Assembly: GCA_947505055.1 (NCBI GenBank)
Contig: CANNLO010000334.1
Location: forward strand, 1 to 5,423
Length of the DNA stretch: 5,423 bases
Origin: Methylococcaceae bacterium
GTDB taxonomy: Bacteria; Pseudomonadota; Gammaproteobacteria; Methylococcales; Methylomonadaceae
Reading direction: 5' to 3'
Positions 4,213 through 5,423 of this stretch are shown here, one piece after another (position 1 is the first letter of the stretch; the number at the start of each line of letters is the position of its first letter). A model generated the notes under the pieces. That model did no database searches, had not been told where the DNA came from, and saw only the letters and a list, made by a program, of their open reading frames with translations. A program made the position numbers and the translations under genes.

Positions 4213-5423
4213 TTTTGACAAGACACGCCTACCATAAAATAGCACGCGCATTAACTAATGAGCATAATGAGATTGCTAATGATTCGTTGACTTTAGCTTT
4301 ATATGCCACTGATGCCAGTATGTACCAAATGCAGCCTTTGGCGGTGAAGACTCCTGAAGATCGAGAGGATGTACTCAAAACAATTCGATACTGCGCTGAT
4401 AGGAAATCACCATTGCTTGCACGCGGCGGCGGCACCAGTCTTACTGGCCAATCAATTGGTGAGGCAGTCATTCTAGATGTTTCTAAACACATGACTCGCG
4501 TGCTGGAACTTAATCTAGATGAAGGTTGGGTGCGCGTAGAGCCGGGATTGGTGTGTAGCAATCTTAATGCTTTTCTTAAGCCATATGGCGTTCATTTTGC
4601 GCCTGATCCAGCAACCGAAAATCGCGCCAATATAGGTGGCATGATAGCTAATAATGCGGCAGGCATGCGTTCAGTGCGTTATGGTATGACGATTGACCAT
4701 GTGCTTGCGATTGATTTGGCATTAGTAAACGGTGATGTGTTAAATTTATCCGCATTAGATACTGCGCAGTGGTCTAGTAAAGCTGAGCAACAAGATCATG
4801 AAGGTCTAATTTATCGAGGGATTCGTGACTTAGTAACACAAAATGCCAATGAGATTCGACAGCGTTACCCTAAGGTCATTCGTCGATCAGGTGGCTACCC
4901 ATTAGATGCTCTGGTTGATGCCAATCCTTGTAATCTTGCAAAGTTAATCTGTGGTAGTGAAGGCACCTTAGGCGTGATTTTAGAAGCCAAGCTGAAGCTT
5001 ACGCCCTTGCCTCGCTTTAGCGCAGTTTGTTTGGCACATTTCTATACGTTGGATGCTAGCTTGCGAGCATCCGCCCCCATTGTTGCGCAAAATCCTTCAG
5101 CAGTAGAATTGATTGACGGTGTGATACTTCGGCAAGCACGAACACACCCACTGACGCGGGATGTTTGTAAGCTGCTTGAAGGAGAGCCGGATGCAATTTT
5201 AATAATTGAAGTGCAAGGCGATGATTTAGATGCGACGACTGCACACATTAAGCGCATTGCCGATGGTTTATTGGGCAGCGCCTATGCTATGCCGGTAATG
5301 ACAGAATCTAAGGCCATTCAAGCTGTTTGGCAACTGCGCTCCAGCGCTCTTGGGCTTATGACTAACATACAGGGTAGTAAAAAACCCGTGCCTTACATTG
5401 AGGATGCGGCTGTGCCACCAGAG
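4176..5423 (+). CDS. FAD-binding oxidoreductase, YdiJ/Dld-II type (D-2-hydroxyacid dehydrogenase), 3'-truncated by the window edge
   Basis: The frame is open from ATG 4176 to the window end (416 residues, no stop). From the N-terminus: LALYATDASMY (40-50), the usual family opening; an FAD_binding_4 (PCMH/VAO-type) domain with RGGGTSLTGQ (83-92), VEPGL (121-125), the flavin-site PDPATENRANIGGMIANNAAG (144-164) and LICGSEGTLGVI (258-269); then the start of the FAD-oxidase C domain, ending in PYIEDAAVPPE (406-416). That ending is characteristic of large FAD plus Fe-S enzymes such as E. coli YdiJ and Shewanella Dld-II (about 930-1020 residues), so an Fe-S C-terminal half probably lies beyond the window. 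These enzymes oxidise D-2-hydroxyacids such as D-lactate or D-2-hydroxyglutarate and pass electrons to a carrier; the substrate here is unknown. The start is uncertain: ATG 4176 has a weak GAG 8 nt upstream and overlaps the previous gene by 37 nt, while TTG 4215 avoids the overlap and gives a family-typical N-terminus. Confidence 0.9.
   Translation, partial: MAFSSSSDSFGVILTRHAYHKIARALTNEHNEIANDSLTLALYATDASMYQMQPLAVKTPEDREDVLKTIRYCADRKSPLLARGGGTSLTGQSIGEAVILDVSKHMTRVLELNLDEGWVRVEPGLVCSNLNAFLKPYGVHFAPDPATENRANIGGMIANNAAGMRSVRYGMTIDHVLAIDLALVNGDVLNLSALDTAQWSSKAEQQDHEGLIYRGIRDLVTQNANEIRQRYPKVIRRSGGYPLDALVDANPCNLAKLICGSEGTLGVILEAKLKLTPLPRFSAVCLAHFYTLDASLRASAPIVAQNPSAVELIDGVILRQARTHPLTRDVCKLLEGEPDAILIIEVQGDDLDATTAHIKRIADGLLGSAYAMPVMTESKAIQAVWQLRSSALGLMTNIQGSKKPVPYIEDAAVPPE

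Noticed and set aside
4229..4561. Minus-strand 110-codon open frame
   Set aside because: It is antisense to the strongly conserved FAD-binding domain; its composition is that of a reverse-strand shadow (Ser/Arg-rich).
5042..5257. Two overlapping minus-strand open frames near the right edge
   Set aside because: They are antisense to the FAD dehydrogenase coding sequence, whose frame continues intact through this region.

Overview
This looks like part of a surface-polysaccharide (O-antigen or capsule type) gene cluster from a Gram-negative bacterium, most likely Pseudomonadota (beta- or gammaproteobacterial in style; I cannot place it more precisely). G+C looks moderate by eye, all genes are on the + strand, and spacing is operon-like. 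The cluster is interrupted by a complete IS3-family insertion sequence and followed by the 5' part of a respiratory FAD-linked dehydrogenase gene.

Layout: (1) 1-693, the 3' part of an SpsF/KdsB-like cytidylyltransferase gene whose 5' end lies outside the window. (2) 736-1278, a GNAT-family N-acetyltransferase. (3) 1297-2567, an IS3-family element with imperfect 27-bp terminal inverted repeats, orfA and orfB in a -1 arrangement, an A AAA AAG slippery site, a well-placed downstream hairpin and a DD(35)E catalytic domain. (4) 2584-4212, a 'PFTS motif' polysaccharide biosynthesis protein, probably a GT-B-like glycosyltransferase. (5) 4176-5423, the N-terminal 416 residues of a YdiJ/Dld-II-type FAD-binding dehydrogenase that runs off the window.

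How they may work together (inference): the cytidylyltransferase would make a CMP- or CDP-activated sugar, the GNAT would acetylate an amino-sugar intermediate, and the PFTS protein would use an activated sugar in building a surface glycan. Before the IS arrived, the GNAT and PFTS genes were probably about 27 nt apart in one operon. The FAD dehydrogenase overlaps the PFTS gene if the ATG start is right, so it is probably co-transcribed, but its chemistry looks like central or respiratory metabolism.

The least ordinary structure is at the IS ends. The right end is an exact 40-bp tandem duplication, giving two right inverted repeats in a row. A degenerate inverted-repeat-like sequence lies exactly 40 bp outside the left inverted repeat, and no directly abutting target duplication is visible. 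I do not see a clearly new biological system. No gene-free stretch exceeds 300 bases, and I saw no tRNA, rRNA, CRISPR array or convincing rho-independent terminator.
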